Below, piece by piece: positions 1 through 11,600 of a DNA stretch of 64,000 nucleotides. Each line of letters begins with the position of its first letter. Positions within the stretch are counted from its first letter, which is position 1. Under the pieces are notes generated by a model that worked only from the letters and a program-made list of their open reading frames with translations, did no database searches and was not told the DNA's origin. The position numbers and the translations under genes are program-made. The stretch comes from Leucaena leucocephala (taxonomy: Eukaryota > Streptophyta > Magnoliopsida > Fabales > Fabaceae): assembly GCA_037074615.1 (NCBI GenBank), contig CM073527.1, positions 24,242,848 through 24,306,847 of the forward strand. Direction: 5' to 3'.

Positions 1-1573
1 CATGTCTCCATATCCTTGCAATTGGACTTATTATTAATTGGTATGAGCTTAACAAGTTCCTAATCGCAATTGTAGAGTTTTGTTCGAATTTTGATTCTAT
101 CATTGTTGATTGCTCCCACATTATTTCACGTCCTCCTTTCTGCAAAAACAACAGTGTTGTCATCTTCGCTGTTAGAATCTCACGTAATCGTCACTATATA
201 TATAATATACGTAAATAACAAAAGTACTAATGATATAGAAGAACTCTGAAAAATTACTGACGTACGCCTTTCACATGACGAAAAGACAATGTTTTGGATC
301 TCTTGAAGGACACAAGACGTACGGTAGACAGTAAAAGACAAATGTACTTGTGTCCCACGAGTTGGCGATGATTACATACTCAGGAGACTGAAACTCAGTA
401 CGGTTCAAGTGTCAATTGATGACCAAGAAATCGTCGTTCGGTGATTTTCTTCTTGAACTGGATTTCAATAATATCTCATGGATAAATCCTATCCAATCTG
501 TTCATGGAGGGGTGGGACCAACAAAGAATAGTTTTTTTTTTTTTAATGTTTTTACATTGTACACATGAGAATTGCGTGCGTTTTAGATTGGGAATATTTG
601 TATGCAAAACCAAATAGTCGATGGAGCAATATATTGTAATCCAAAGAGATAGCCAGTTCTTCACGATACATATCCAAAAATGAAGCTATATATATATATA
701 TTAAAGCTACATGTTATATCCATCCACTAACGACAAAGGTAGCAAATATTGATGAGAATTCTTTGCCATTGTTTACTGTTTATGAGCAGTATAAATTCTT
801 ATATATAAATATTAATAATAAAATATGTACAGTACAGTTTCTATTTATCGCATATGATGAATTGGGTTGTGTTTGTTACCACTTTTATATGGATATATTA
901 ATATTAATTTGACCCCTATTTGTAAGATTACACTGGGTTAAAATAATAGTTTATGGTAAGAACGTGGTGTTATTATGGGATGCTCTCGAAGTCAATCAGT
1001 AATCATAAGAAGTGAAGTACGGCTATTTGCAGGGTCATGGAAATTATCCTCTCATAAAACAAACCGTCCATTTAGAATTAATCAGTGTTGGCCACTATAT
1101 CCCAACAAGCATGAAAATTTCTGAACTCCGTCATCTAATTTCCTGGCTCCATCCCAACAATTGAAAAAACAAAGGACGGATTTCACGCATTTTATCAAGT
1201 GAAAATTAAGAAAACATCGAACGTTGAGGTTATTGTAGTAATAACGAGTTTCGTTGATATATTCTCATATGGCTCCCAAAGTAAAATTGAAAATCCAGAT
1301 TTTATGGAGAAAAATGTTTTACGCGCACGCACATATGGAGAAACTCTTATCTCAACAAAAGAAAGTAAAGATGATAATGATATAGTGGTGTACTTGTATA
1401 TATAAGATGAGTTGAATATGCATGGCTATTCTCGTATATGTTGCTCCAATATTGATCGATAACGATGTAGTAGTTTCATCCCATAACCTACGTAGAACAA
1501 GATTTAAGGACAGATATAGCAGGAATATTAATTAAGAAGACAAGAAAATTGTAAAATAAGTGCCTATGGCAAG
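1..1573. other. AT-rich spacer, no gene seen
   Basis: No reading frame here has protein-like composition or a recognisable domain. The only ORFs are short and AT-driven (for example at 1199-1405, which starts on GTG). The segment lies downstream of the 3' end of the minus-strand UGT. Confidence 0.6.
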
Positions 1574-2959
1574 CTAGAGTCTAGTGATATGAGCGATGAA
1601 AGCTTCCATCTCCCAACGAGAAACTCCTCCATCAAATGACTGCAAAACGACATTTTTGAGGTTCATGGCCTTCTTTCTCATCTCATCTCCTTCCTTTGTC
1701 GCCATCAATCTTCTCACAGCATTCTTCACAACTGAAGCTTTCGCCAACTCATCTCTGTGAGCCCAGTCCCTCACCATTAAGCCAATCTGAAGAATTTCTG
1801 TAACCAAAACCCTGTTCCTCGGCTGATCCGAGTGCACAGGCCATGCCGCCATTGGAACTCCCATTGTTATGCTCTCCATGCACGAGTTCCACCCACAGTG
1901 ACTTAAAAACCCACCTGTTGAACGATGACTCAGAATTTCCAACTGGGGTGCCCAGTCTCTTATAACCAAGCCAGTCCCTTTCACTCTCTCTTCAAACCCT
2001 TTCATATACAGTTCGTCTCCTGTAACTTGTACATCAAAGTCGTCTCCTTTATCAGCATCCCTCAACACCCAGATGAACCTAACCTCGCTTTCTTCCAACC
2101 CAATTGCAAGCTGCTTGATTTGTTCTTCTTTGAATGTGGTGGTTGTTCCAAAAGACACATATATGACCGAGTTGTTCTCCTGTTTGTCTAGCCACTCCAA
2201 GCTAAAGTGCCTTCTTTGTGAGCTGATCTTTATTTCAATCTCCAGAGGGTTGAAGGGACCAAGAGCCCAATGCTTCTTGCTGCAGTTGATACGTTCTATA
2301 AACTGCACGTAAGGACCTTCGATATCCCTGGTTGTGTTGTATATGTTCCCTTTACTGAATTTATGGAACTTGTGTTGCGTAGAAATGAAGTCCATGAACT
2401 GGGTTGTGAAGCATCCTTCAAGAGAAGGAACTTCTTCTGGTATACAAATATTTTCCATCGAAGGTTTTCCCTTTCCCTCCCAGAAAAACAAGGACATGGT
2501 GAAGGCAGATACGCTATGGAAAGTGTAGGTCTCAGCATTGGGTATTCCAGAAGCATCTTGTACTACAGACGCCATTAGAGAGTCATAGATGACAACCACT
2601 CTTCTAGATACAGCCGAAAGGGAGAATAAAAGTGAAGCTACAGGCTCACGAAGATAGTGAGAATTGAAGGCCTCAAAAGAGGGAATGAAGTGAGATGATG
2701 GGAATATGGTTTGAGTATCAGAATCATGAGAAGGAGGAAGATGGAAGTGATGGAGATGGAAGTTTGAAGAAGAGTAAGGGTCCCAATAGGATTGAAGACG
2801 AAGTATGGCTTGGTGGGTGTGAATCGGAGTGCCAACACAGTGAACAGGTATGTTATAAGCCAAGATTAGGCGAGAAAGATGGAGAAGCTGGTTCACATGG
2901 CCATGTGCTGGGAAAGGTACAATCACCACCACCACCTGGCTTTGTTCATTGGATGCCAT
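1574..2959 (-). CDS. UDP-glycosyltransferase, zeatin O-glucosyl/xylosyltransferase-like (UGT93 type)
   Basis: This is a complete single-exon family-1 glycosyltransferase of 461 residues, the usual length for plant UGTs. The N-terminal acceptor domain opens with VPFPAHGHVNQLLHLSRL, which places the catalytic His at residue 19. The C-terminal donor domain carries the 44-residue PSPG box at about residues 336-379, starting WAPQLEILSH, with the HCGWNS core and ending in ...SDQ. The final Gln is typical of UDP-glucose or UDP-xylose users. The start (GTPIHTHQAILR) and the intronless structure resemble zeatin O-glucosyltransferases, which store cytokinins as O-glycosides in the cytosol. Substrate is inferred from family resemblance only; other hydroxylated small molecules are possible. 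No frameshift or missing motif was seen. A TATA box lies about 90 bp upstream of the ATG. Confidence 0.93.
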   Translation of the reverse strand: MASNEQSQVVVVIVPFPAHGHVNQLLHLSRLILAYNIPVHCVGTPIHTHQAILRLQSYWDPYSSSNFHLHHFHLPPSHDSDTQTIFPSSHFIPSFEAFNSHYLREPVASLLFSLSAVSRRVVVIYDSLMASVVQDASGIPNAETYTFHSVSAFTMSLFFWEGKGKPSMENICIPEEVPSLEGCFTTQFMDFISTQHKFHKFSKGNIYNTTRDIEGPYVQFIERINCSKKHWALGPFNPLEIEIKISSQRRHFSLEWLDKQENNSVIYVSFGTTTTFKEEQIKQLAIGLEESEVRFIWVLRDADKGDDFDVQVTGDELYMKGFEERVKGTGLVIRDWAPQLEILSHRSTGGFLSHCGWNSCMESITMGVPMAAWPVHSDQPRNRVLVTEILQIGLMVRDWAHRDELAKASVVKNAVRRLMATKEGDEMRKKAMNLKNVVLQSFDGGVSRWEMEAFIAHITRL

Positions 2960-3047
2960 TGATCGATGAATATGGTTTCAGAGCCTAAAATCCAATTAGT
3001 TAAGAGAGCGGACTAATGTGTGATTCGATGATGTGTTCTATGCACTG

Positions 3048-3057
3048 CTTTTTATAG
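3048..3057 (-). promoter_or_regulatory. TATA box of the UGT gene
   Basis: On the minus strand the sequence reads TATAAAAAGC about 90 bp upstream of the UGT ATG. This is a close match to the plant TATA consensus at a plausible distance for a short leader. Confidence 0.55.
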
Positions 3058-5695
3058 AACCTCCTTTTGAATAATTCTAATTACTGAATAACTAAACTAT
3101 CTAATTATTAATATAAAACTTAATTAATTTATATAAATTAAAAACATCAATTGATTTAATACCACATGTTAAATGGAACCTATCAAATTTGATTACCTTA
3201 CATGTTACATGTTTTTCAACTTATTGCATGTTCTGATAAGTGAAAAAATTACCTTACCAAGAAAATAAATTAGAAAAAACCTATCAAATTGAACAAAACC
3301 AACAAAACTAGAAAAATGAACTTGGAAATATTTTTATAATATTAAATTATATATTAAATATAATAGTTTAAAAAATAATAATAAATATTATGTATAAAAT
3401 GGATTAAAATTTGAGGATGAAAGGAGTATCACTTACTTATTGTTGTTAGTACTTAGTTCAGCAATTTAAGTTGTAAAATCGGGAGATTTGAGTGTCATAT
3501 ACAATATAATCTGGTTCGATTACTTACTTATTGTAATTTTGATTCGTGATTTCATGGACTTGATTCAGTGAGCCGCTTATTTTTGTTGCTCTGAAGAGAA
3601 ATGGGTAAATAAATAGTGTTGGGTTTAATTCTTTTAATATAATGTAAACTTTAAAAAAAATAAAAAGAAAACAAAAAAGCTCCACTATTACATTGACGGC
3701 ATCTGTACTTTTGGGAGTTGCGTCATGTCATGATACTTTTGACCTAAATTTTAATCTAAAAAATTTAAAATAAATATATATTTTTAGAGTAAAATATAAT
3801 TTTAAATTAAAATTTTAAATAAATTAATAAAATTAATTTCTAAAATAAAAAATTATAAATTATTTAATTATTATTTAATTTTTATTTTTTACACATTTTT
3901 TTATTTCTAAACTCTACCCTCTTTCTTCTTTCCTCCCCATCCTATCTCTTTTCTCTTATTCACATCCCTTTCATAATTATTTTAATATTTATTTATTAAC
4001 TATTTTTTTCTATAAATTCTTATTTAAAAATATTTTCTTAAAAATTATCTAAATTTTTTTATAAACATTTTTATAAACTCTAAAATAAACAGCCTCCAAT
4101 GCTATTATTTAAAGTTGATGGGGACATTAGGTGACCAAACCAGGAGAAGAAACAAATTGTTTTTTGTGACAAATTAAAATAATAGAGGAAAAAAGAAAAG
4201 TGCCACACACTCATATTGTCTATTGAGCATGGTGTTGTCTGACATGTTAGGGGCCAGAAAAGACCCTGTCTAAATTATTACTACATACATATAAGCCAAA
4301 ATTGCATGCAATTTTAGCTCGTTATGCAATAATAACTAATTAAATGTCATATCTTGCATTTTTTTAGGTTATTTTTATAATAAGAAATGTCTACTTCTTG
4401 ACGTTGGTTTCTTCATTTCATTAACTACTGAATTTAACAATTCTATTTATTTTTATAAAATTATTTAAGAGGATTAATTATCCAATGTATGTAGGGGAAT
4501 GGCTAAGAGGGGAAATCAATTTCTAAAGAGTAATGATTTGAATTGGATGGTCATTAATATAAAGTTTTTATATTAATTAGTATATTAATGTTAGTTAGAA
4601 AAAAAATTATTCTATTTTTAAATTGTGAGTAAATCTAAATTTTTTTAAAAAAAATTATAAAAAAAAAGAAAAGAAAATGATGTGATTTGACATGATAACA
4701 CAGGGAATTTGTAGGGCTTGCCGACTATTCACATGCAAATATCCATCAATTGAATTAACCACACGGACACAACTTTTAGGGTTTGCCGACTATATGTTGG
4801 ATGGATCTACAATCTATATATTTATAAATCAACTGTTACACATACTCCATGAAAGAAAATAAAATACGAGTGATTAAGATATGCTCCTTTCATTTAAAAA
4901 TTTGGCCTGCTAATGTGTTTGTTCTAAAAATTTATAATTAATAATATTCGTTGATCGTATATAAATTTCTTTTCAAAACATTATCGGCTGAAAAGTCTCG
5001 GACTCTTCTGTAAGATTTCCATGAGAGGATTTCACGACGTCAGAAACGATGGAAGCTTAGGGAATTAGGGAAGGTTGTGCAAATCTGTGTAGTTTAAACC
5101 CGACACGCACACGATCAAAAATAAGGGAAAATGAACTTCCATGAGAAAATTGCTTAACAAATAAAACTGGACACCAAAATGACATCTGCTAGCTGAAGTA
5201 ACGATTTCTTTTCTTGACCATAAAGAGGGTAAGATTAAGAATTATACACACAATGTTCTCTTGGTTGCTTCTGAAAAAGCCTCATGAATCTGTTTTTGTT
5301 TACATGTATTTATCTTATTCTATGCTTAATACGTAAAAGAGAATATAGAAAGCAAAACTCTAAGCCGCGACACTCTCAAGGGTAAATGATATAACTATCA
5401 ACATTGCAAAGAATCAAGGGAAGTAAAATACTAGTATAACCATTTTAACTAAAAATATTGATATTGATGCAGATGCGTTCATCGTTTACCCGTTTGTACA
5501 TGAACGACTCTTGGAAATTGCATCAGGGTCATACAAATTTATACATGTACAGATATAGCATGAGGCCTCACAGAAAGCTCAACTTGGGACCAAAAAATAT
5601 GGTCAATGCAGCTTACAGCAAAGGAAAAATGGCACTTTGATTCCATGTAAACAAGTTAAGCACATCCAAAAACCAAACCCTCCATTGGCATCCTC
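3058..5695. other. AT-rich spacer with a MITE-like fragment
   Basis: No gene is visible. About 3730-4090 is very AT-rich, has a pyrimidine-rich centre (near 3910-3970), and resembles in reverse orientation the repeat copies at 30-32.6 kb. A 17-bp near-identical pair with one mismatch (TAGGGCTTGCCGACTAT) lies at 4712-4728 and 4777-4793. The last few hundred bases are the 3' flank of TFIIB. Confidence 0.5.
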
Positions 5696-8600
5696 TTAAG
5701 GGCTGCAAAGATTCTTAAGGTCCTCCTCCTTGGCATACCAACTTGGTATGATTTTTGAAACATGAGGATAAAGATCCTTGTACGAGTTCCTAATGGTTCC
5801 TTCTGCCACTCCTGTGGCCAATGATATATCTGCAACCAACAACATATCAATTCAAATACACACACACACACACACATATATAGTATATTTGTACTTCATG
5901 TTTTAAAAGCTAAAGAGATCTTACAAACCTTTGAGAGGTTTCTTATCATCTGAAAGCTGAGTTATAATGTAAATCACAGCTGCAGCAATTGATATGGGGC
6001 TCCTCCTGCCAAAGATTAGACGCTTTATTAGTCAAAAGCAAAATCTCACTCTTTCTTACTCAAAGGCAAAATATTAAGTCTAAATTAAACAACATTATCG
6101 ACAGAACCATAATCTTAGGATATCTTCATTTCACTTTAGAGTCTAAAGGTTTCACACACATGGCACATAGTATAAATCACAATTAAGATTTCAAACCTTA
6201 CCCTCAACGAAGTTTTCCAAAGTAATAGTTAAATCTGATGCTAATTGTTACAGCCAAGAAAATTTAAAACCCTTATCTTAAGCTGATATCTTTGTTATGG
6301 CTCAGGGATTTTAAAAGGTTATATGTATATTTGTTGCAGAAATGTCAATAGGGTCGTGGGTAGCTGAGTGGCTGAAGACTCGGGAGTGGCCTCTGAGGTC
6401 CTGCGTTCGAGTCCTGGCTGCTGCAAGGTAAGGGTTTATTTTGAATTTTTAGCACGCGAAATTACGAAACTGCCCTCCTGCGTTTTCCTTCTCACCGTAC
6501 GCCCCTTTCTTTCTTTTTCTGATTCAGTCTCCCGTGCCTCACCTTTCCCAGTTCTGCGTCCCGCGGCGACGCAGGCGGGGAGGCAGCAGGAGCAGGGGAA
6601 GGCTTTCTCCTAGGGTCGGCTTGCGGTCAGGAGCTGTCGTGGGTAGCCGTCCTCCCCTGCGGTGCCTCTGTCCGAGGAGCTGCGCCTTCATGATTACCGC
6701 TCGCCTTTAAGTGTGGCGAGTGGGCAAGCGAGGAGAAGGGAAGGGAATCACGAAACGCAGTGAGGGGTGTGACGGTCGCCAGTGTTGGGATTCTCTGTGC
6801 TGGAGCGCCGGGACGCCGTTGTGTGGAGGGGCCGGTGTCGCAGTGGCTAGCGGGGCACTGTAGCAAGTCTCGGAATCCAGCTTCCGGTTTGCTCTCCGGT
6901 GGCGGGTTCGGTGGGCTCTGAAGGTAAGCTTCTTAAGCTGTGATTCGTATTCAATTCTCCCGCTTTTCTCTGGGTTGTCGTCGCGACTCACTCTGTTCGG
7001 TGGATGGTCCGGTGTTCCCCTGTTCTGGGCAGCAGTTCTGTTGACAGAGGCGAAAGGAGCAGAGAAGCGGGGTTCGGTCGAGTTCCTGCTCTGTGCCGTG
7101 GCATTGCTGTGTTGGTTGAGTTTTCCTTCCGGCGACAGGGAGGTAAGTTTCACCTTTCTCCGGGTTTTCTCTGCAACCGTGGCTGTGTCGCTTGCGTACT
7201 GGACTGTTGTTTTCAGAATTTTTGAGATTTTTGCTCTGTTGGAAAGGGTTATGTGGAGGTACAAATGCTCCATGGTTTCTGGATTGTGCTGCCGTGTGCA
7301 TGCTGTGATGCTGTGTGTGTGCAATCCGATGTTTTAAGGGGGTATAGGAATTGTATGAAATGGGGAGACCGAAAGGGTATATTGTAACTGTAGCCGGAGG
7401 TTATTTCTGTTGGTGGGTTATCCGGAGCCTTATGTGAATTGTTGAGATGCTTTAGTTGAGTTAGAAGCCAAAAGAGGTGATTTTTATTGATTAGTGGCAG
7501 GAGTATTGAACCCTTAAATTGAATGATTAATGGTGCATTAGTGTTGGAGGTGTTAAGTTAGAAATGCTTTTATGGTTGAGGGCTTTAAGCTGAATGTTAA
7601 TATGTTGCCTCAATGTCAGGGGTTTGAGAAATGAAGTGATCGGAGTGGTTGGACTGAAGAGAGTAGCTGTTAGGAGCGTGGCAGGTGAGTGAATAACGTT
7701 CCCTAAGATTTACAATTTTCAAATGCATTGTCATTTCAAATGATGAATTTTAAATATGGATTTCGAAAAGCAAGTTTTACGAAAGTATGGTTTAAATCGT
7801 TAGAAATGATTTTCTTTCGATCGATTTACAAAAGATTACGATTATGCATGAAAATGGATAAAGAGGCTTTAGAAAAAGATTTGACAATGAACTGATGTTA
7901 TTCATGAAATATTCCTACGTGAATTGCATATGTTTTTTACAGTAACTTGATTTTGAATGTTCATGCTGGGGTTTTTGAAATTCAAAGTGGCTTTATCCAT
8001 GATTATGATATTTGAAATGATTGAGATCATTACATGTGAAAAGGACCCCACGCATGATGGAAACGTTTTAGGACGGAATACAGAACACTGGTTGCTAACA
8101 GCAGTACTGTTAGCCCTTGGTGCACCTTGGTTACCGAGCTCGACGGATATACGTGGGTTTCGTACTCGCGACGGATATACGTGGGTTTCGTACTCGCGAC
8201 GGATATACGTGGGTCTTGTACTCGCGACGGATATACGTGGGTTTCGTACTCGCGACGGATATACGCGGGTTTGTACTCGCGACGGATAGTGGCCTTGAGC
8301 TGCTAGATTGGTTATTTACCCTCGTGGACTGTGTGTCCACGTCTGTTTTTTCGTTCTGTGGAAGTCCTACGGAAAGATTATGATTTGAATTTCAGATTAT
8401 TGTTTTCATGAAACGTACATGTGTTACAGAAAGGTTTGCATCATATTATGAAATATCATGAATTAAATTGTTAGTATGAATATACATTGTTGATTTCCGC
8501 ACTATTTTAACTATGTTTTGGGACGTTATTCACGAGTAGATTATTTTGGCTTCAGACAGTGCAGGTGACCCTAATCTTCCCGCTGAGCAGTAAAGAGCCG

Positions 8601-11600
8601 CGCCGTTGATCCAAAGCGCTGTTGGACAACTCTACTTCTGATGTAATTATTTTCCTTATAACTTGTATTATTTTGAAAGCGATGGTGCTCCACCTTGACT
8701 TTAGAAAAGATTATGTTGATTTTGGAAAACGTTATGAAAACATGGATGTTGGTAGACTGTTGTAGGAACATCGGGAGGTCGATTATACATCGACGATCCT
8801 GCCGATAATCCTACACCAGATGTATTTTGAGTTAAGAAATTCAAATATGGTTTTATGAATCAAAACGTTTTAATTACAGCTTTAGGCTTACGGAGTATGA
8901 AATCAATCATATTCTGTGCCGGTCACGGTCTAAGTTTAGGGACGTGACAGTTTTGGTATCAGAGCCTAGTTTTTTGTTTTTCTAAGGTTAAGTGGAGCAG
9001 GGATACTTCGGTGGGGTCTCAAGTATCGTTATGAACCCGGGCATAACCGTAGTTGAGGCATTTCTGAAGATCTCTAGGGGAAATTCAAAAAGTGTGTTAT
9101 TTTCTCATAATTTTGAAAATGTATTTTCTTAAAAGAGAATACTTTCTATGTCGTAGTTAAATGCCGCCAAGACGTGCACTATCTAGGGGAAGCTCTAGGG
9201 CTTCGGATCAAGGCTCTGCTCAGCGAAGTGATGTGCCTTCTCAAGGCCGAGGACAGGGTCGTAGGGGAGCTAGGGCTCGGAGAGGTCGAACCCTTAGACC
9301 CCTTCGAGAGATTCTATCTGAAGCGGAACAATCTCCTTCACATTCTCCTGAGATCTCTACATCCTCTAGACATGAGACTCCGGGAGAAGCACCCCAGGTC
9401 ATACAGGAAGAATCTGTGGCGGTCAGGTTATCAGAGTTTATCAAATTGGATCCTCCGAAATTCTCAGGGTTTGATTCGCGAGAGGAGCCCATGGAGTTTC
9501 TGGAAGGTATTGAGAAGAGATGCCGGGCTCTGAGATGCCCAGATGTGCAGTACGTGGAGTTTGCATTGTTTCGACTTGAGGGGATTGCGAATGCCTGGAG
9601 CAAGACAGTACCAGGATTTCAGGGGGAGAGGGTGCCGTTATTGTCATGGGTGGATTTCAAAGATATGTTCCTGAAACGTTTTCTTCCCCAGAGTAAGAAG
9701 GACGCAAGGGTCAAAGAATTTCTTCTGTTGAAGTGTACTTCTGGGATGTCTGTGGCTGAGTATGACAGGAGATTCACAGAACTTTCATCGTATGCGTCTA
9801 CCTTGATTCCATCCGAGAGGGATAGGATTGGCAGGTTTATTCAGGGATTACCGATACATATTCATGATGCTGTGGCCCCGATGTTGAACCATTTTGCTTC
9901 GTATGCCGATGTGGTTGACTGTGCTTTGAGAATTGAGTTGAGGCACCTGGAAGAAGAAGGGGTTTCTAAGAAACAGAAGATGGAGAGCGGAAGGTTCCAA
10001 GGGTCTTCGTTTAAAGGTAACCGTCCTCAGGGCCAACCCTCGTCCTTTGTCGGGCACCCAGCGCCTAGATCTTATGGGCCTCCTATGGGCGTTTCTGACT
10101 TGAGACCTAAGTTTGGAGGTGCTAGACCTCAGTTTGGGGCAGGCCAGTCAAATTATTCTAGACCTCCTTGTAGTAAGTGTGGGAATTATCATTCCGGAGT
10201 CTGTCTCAAGGACATGGGGGCATGCTATGGGTGTGGACAGCCGGGTCACATAAAGAGAAATTGTCCCTTTGCTCAGTCTACTTCGAGCTATGCATCAGCT
10301 CGGCCTTCTCCTCACCCTACTTCGTTTGCTGCTCCGTCTGTTGGAGCCACATCTGCCTCGACAGGAAGAGGTCCACCGGGACGACCTCCGAAGAAAAGAG
10401 CACCACCTTCTTCAGGTCAGGGGCAAGCTAGAGTGTATGCGATGACAAGGCAAGATGCTCGGGCCTCTAATGCTGTGGTCACAGGTATTATCTCTATATG
10501 CTCTCAAAAAGCTTATGCGCTGTTTGACCCCGGATCGACACATTCTTATGTTTCGAGATATTTTGCTAAGAAGCTAGGTGGAGATTCTGCCAGACTTGAT
10601 TTTCCTTTCTCTGTTGTTACCCCGGTTGGGGAATCGTTATCAGTTTCACGAGTGTATAGATCTTGTGAGGTGTCTGTCGAGGGTAGAGAAAGTCTTGTCG
10701 ATTTGATGATTCTGGATATGATTGACTTTGATGTAATATTAGGAATGGATTGGTTAGCTTCATGTTATGCTAGTGTTGATTGCCACTTGAAGGTAGTAAA
10801 GTTTAATATTCCAGGCGAGATTTCGTTTGTGTTGCAAGGGAATGAAGTGGAGAAGCCAACTAACTTAATCTCTACCTTAAAGGCCCGGCGAATGTTGACT
10901 AAGGGTTGTCAGGGGTTTTTGGCTGTAGTCCGGGATGTTGACAGGCCTAGTACCAGTCTGAATCAGATTCCTGTCGTTCAGGAATTTTCTGATGTCTTTC
11001 CGGAAGAATTGCCGGGTTTACCCCCAGATAGAGAAATAGAATTTGGTATTGATGTCATTCCGGGCACGCAGCCAATTTCTATTCCTCCTTATAGGATGGC
11101 GCCTACCGAGTTAAGAGAATTAAAGACTCAGTTGCAAGAATTGCTAGATAAGGGGTTTGTACGTCCCAGTACTTCTCCGTGGGGCGCACCAGTGTTGTTC
11201 GTCAAGAAGAAGGATGGATCATTGAGGCTGTGCATTGACTATCGGCAACTTAACAAGGTGACAATAAAGAACAAGTATCCGTTACCGCGCATTGATGATT
11301 TGTTTGATCAGTTACAAGGGGCGCAGTACTTTTCAAAGGTTGACTTGCGATCGGGGTATCACCAATTAAAGATTAGGAAGGGAGATATTCCAAAGACAGC
11401 ATTTAGGACGCGGTATGGTCATTATGAATTTCTAGTAATGTCCTTTGGTTTGACGAATGCTCCTGCGGCATTCATGGACTTGATGAATCGAACATTCAGG
11501 GAATTTTTAGATAAGTTCGTGATCGTGTTCATTGATGATATCCTGGTTTATTCCAAGAGTACGGAGGAGCATGAGCATCATTTGCGGATAGTATTGCAAA

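Larger units (their letters stand above)
6293..8949 (+). repeat. Left (5') LTR, 2657 bp
   Basis: Bounded by TG...CA and repeated at a constant offset of 7635 bp as the right LTR. Block-by-block reading showed no difference between the copies. The first 1 kb is GC-rich compared with the flanks and holds a tRNA-like A/B-box segment (6361-6414) and several strong splice-donor sequences (GT at 6428, 6924, 7143, 7685). Near 8142-8288 is a 28-bp tandem array. ORFs inside the LTR (for example 6707-7324 minus, 6975-7337 plus) show no known domain and are unlikely to be genes. Confidence 0.96.

Noticed and set aside
1199..1405. 68-codon ORF upstream of the UGT 3' end
   Set aside because: GTG start, AT-biased composition, no domain and no neighbour logic.
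2695..2988. ORFs on the plus strand across the UGT gene (for example 2695-2988 and 2270-2578)
   Set aside because: They are shadow frames of the conserved minus-strand UGT coding sequence.
6361..6425. A functional tRNA gene
   Set aside because: A and B boxes fit, but the acceptor and T stems do not pair and no sound anticodon arm forms.
6707..7324. 205-codon antisense ORF and 120-codon sense ORF in the LTR, both repeated at 14342-14972
   Set aside because: They lie in the GC-rich part of the LTR, overlap each other on opposite strands, have no recognisable domain, and are open mainly because stop codons are rare in that composition.
8142..8288. CRISPR-like array
   Set aside because: The 28-bp units are directly adjacent with no spacers, and the genome is a plant's. 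It is a plain tandem repeat.
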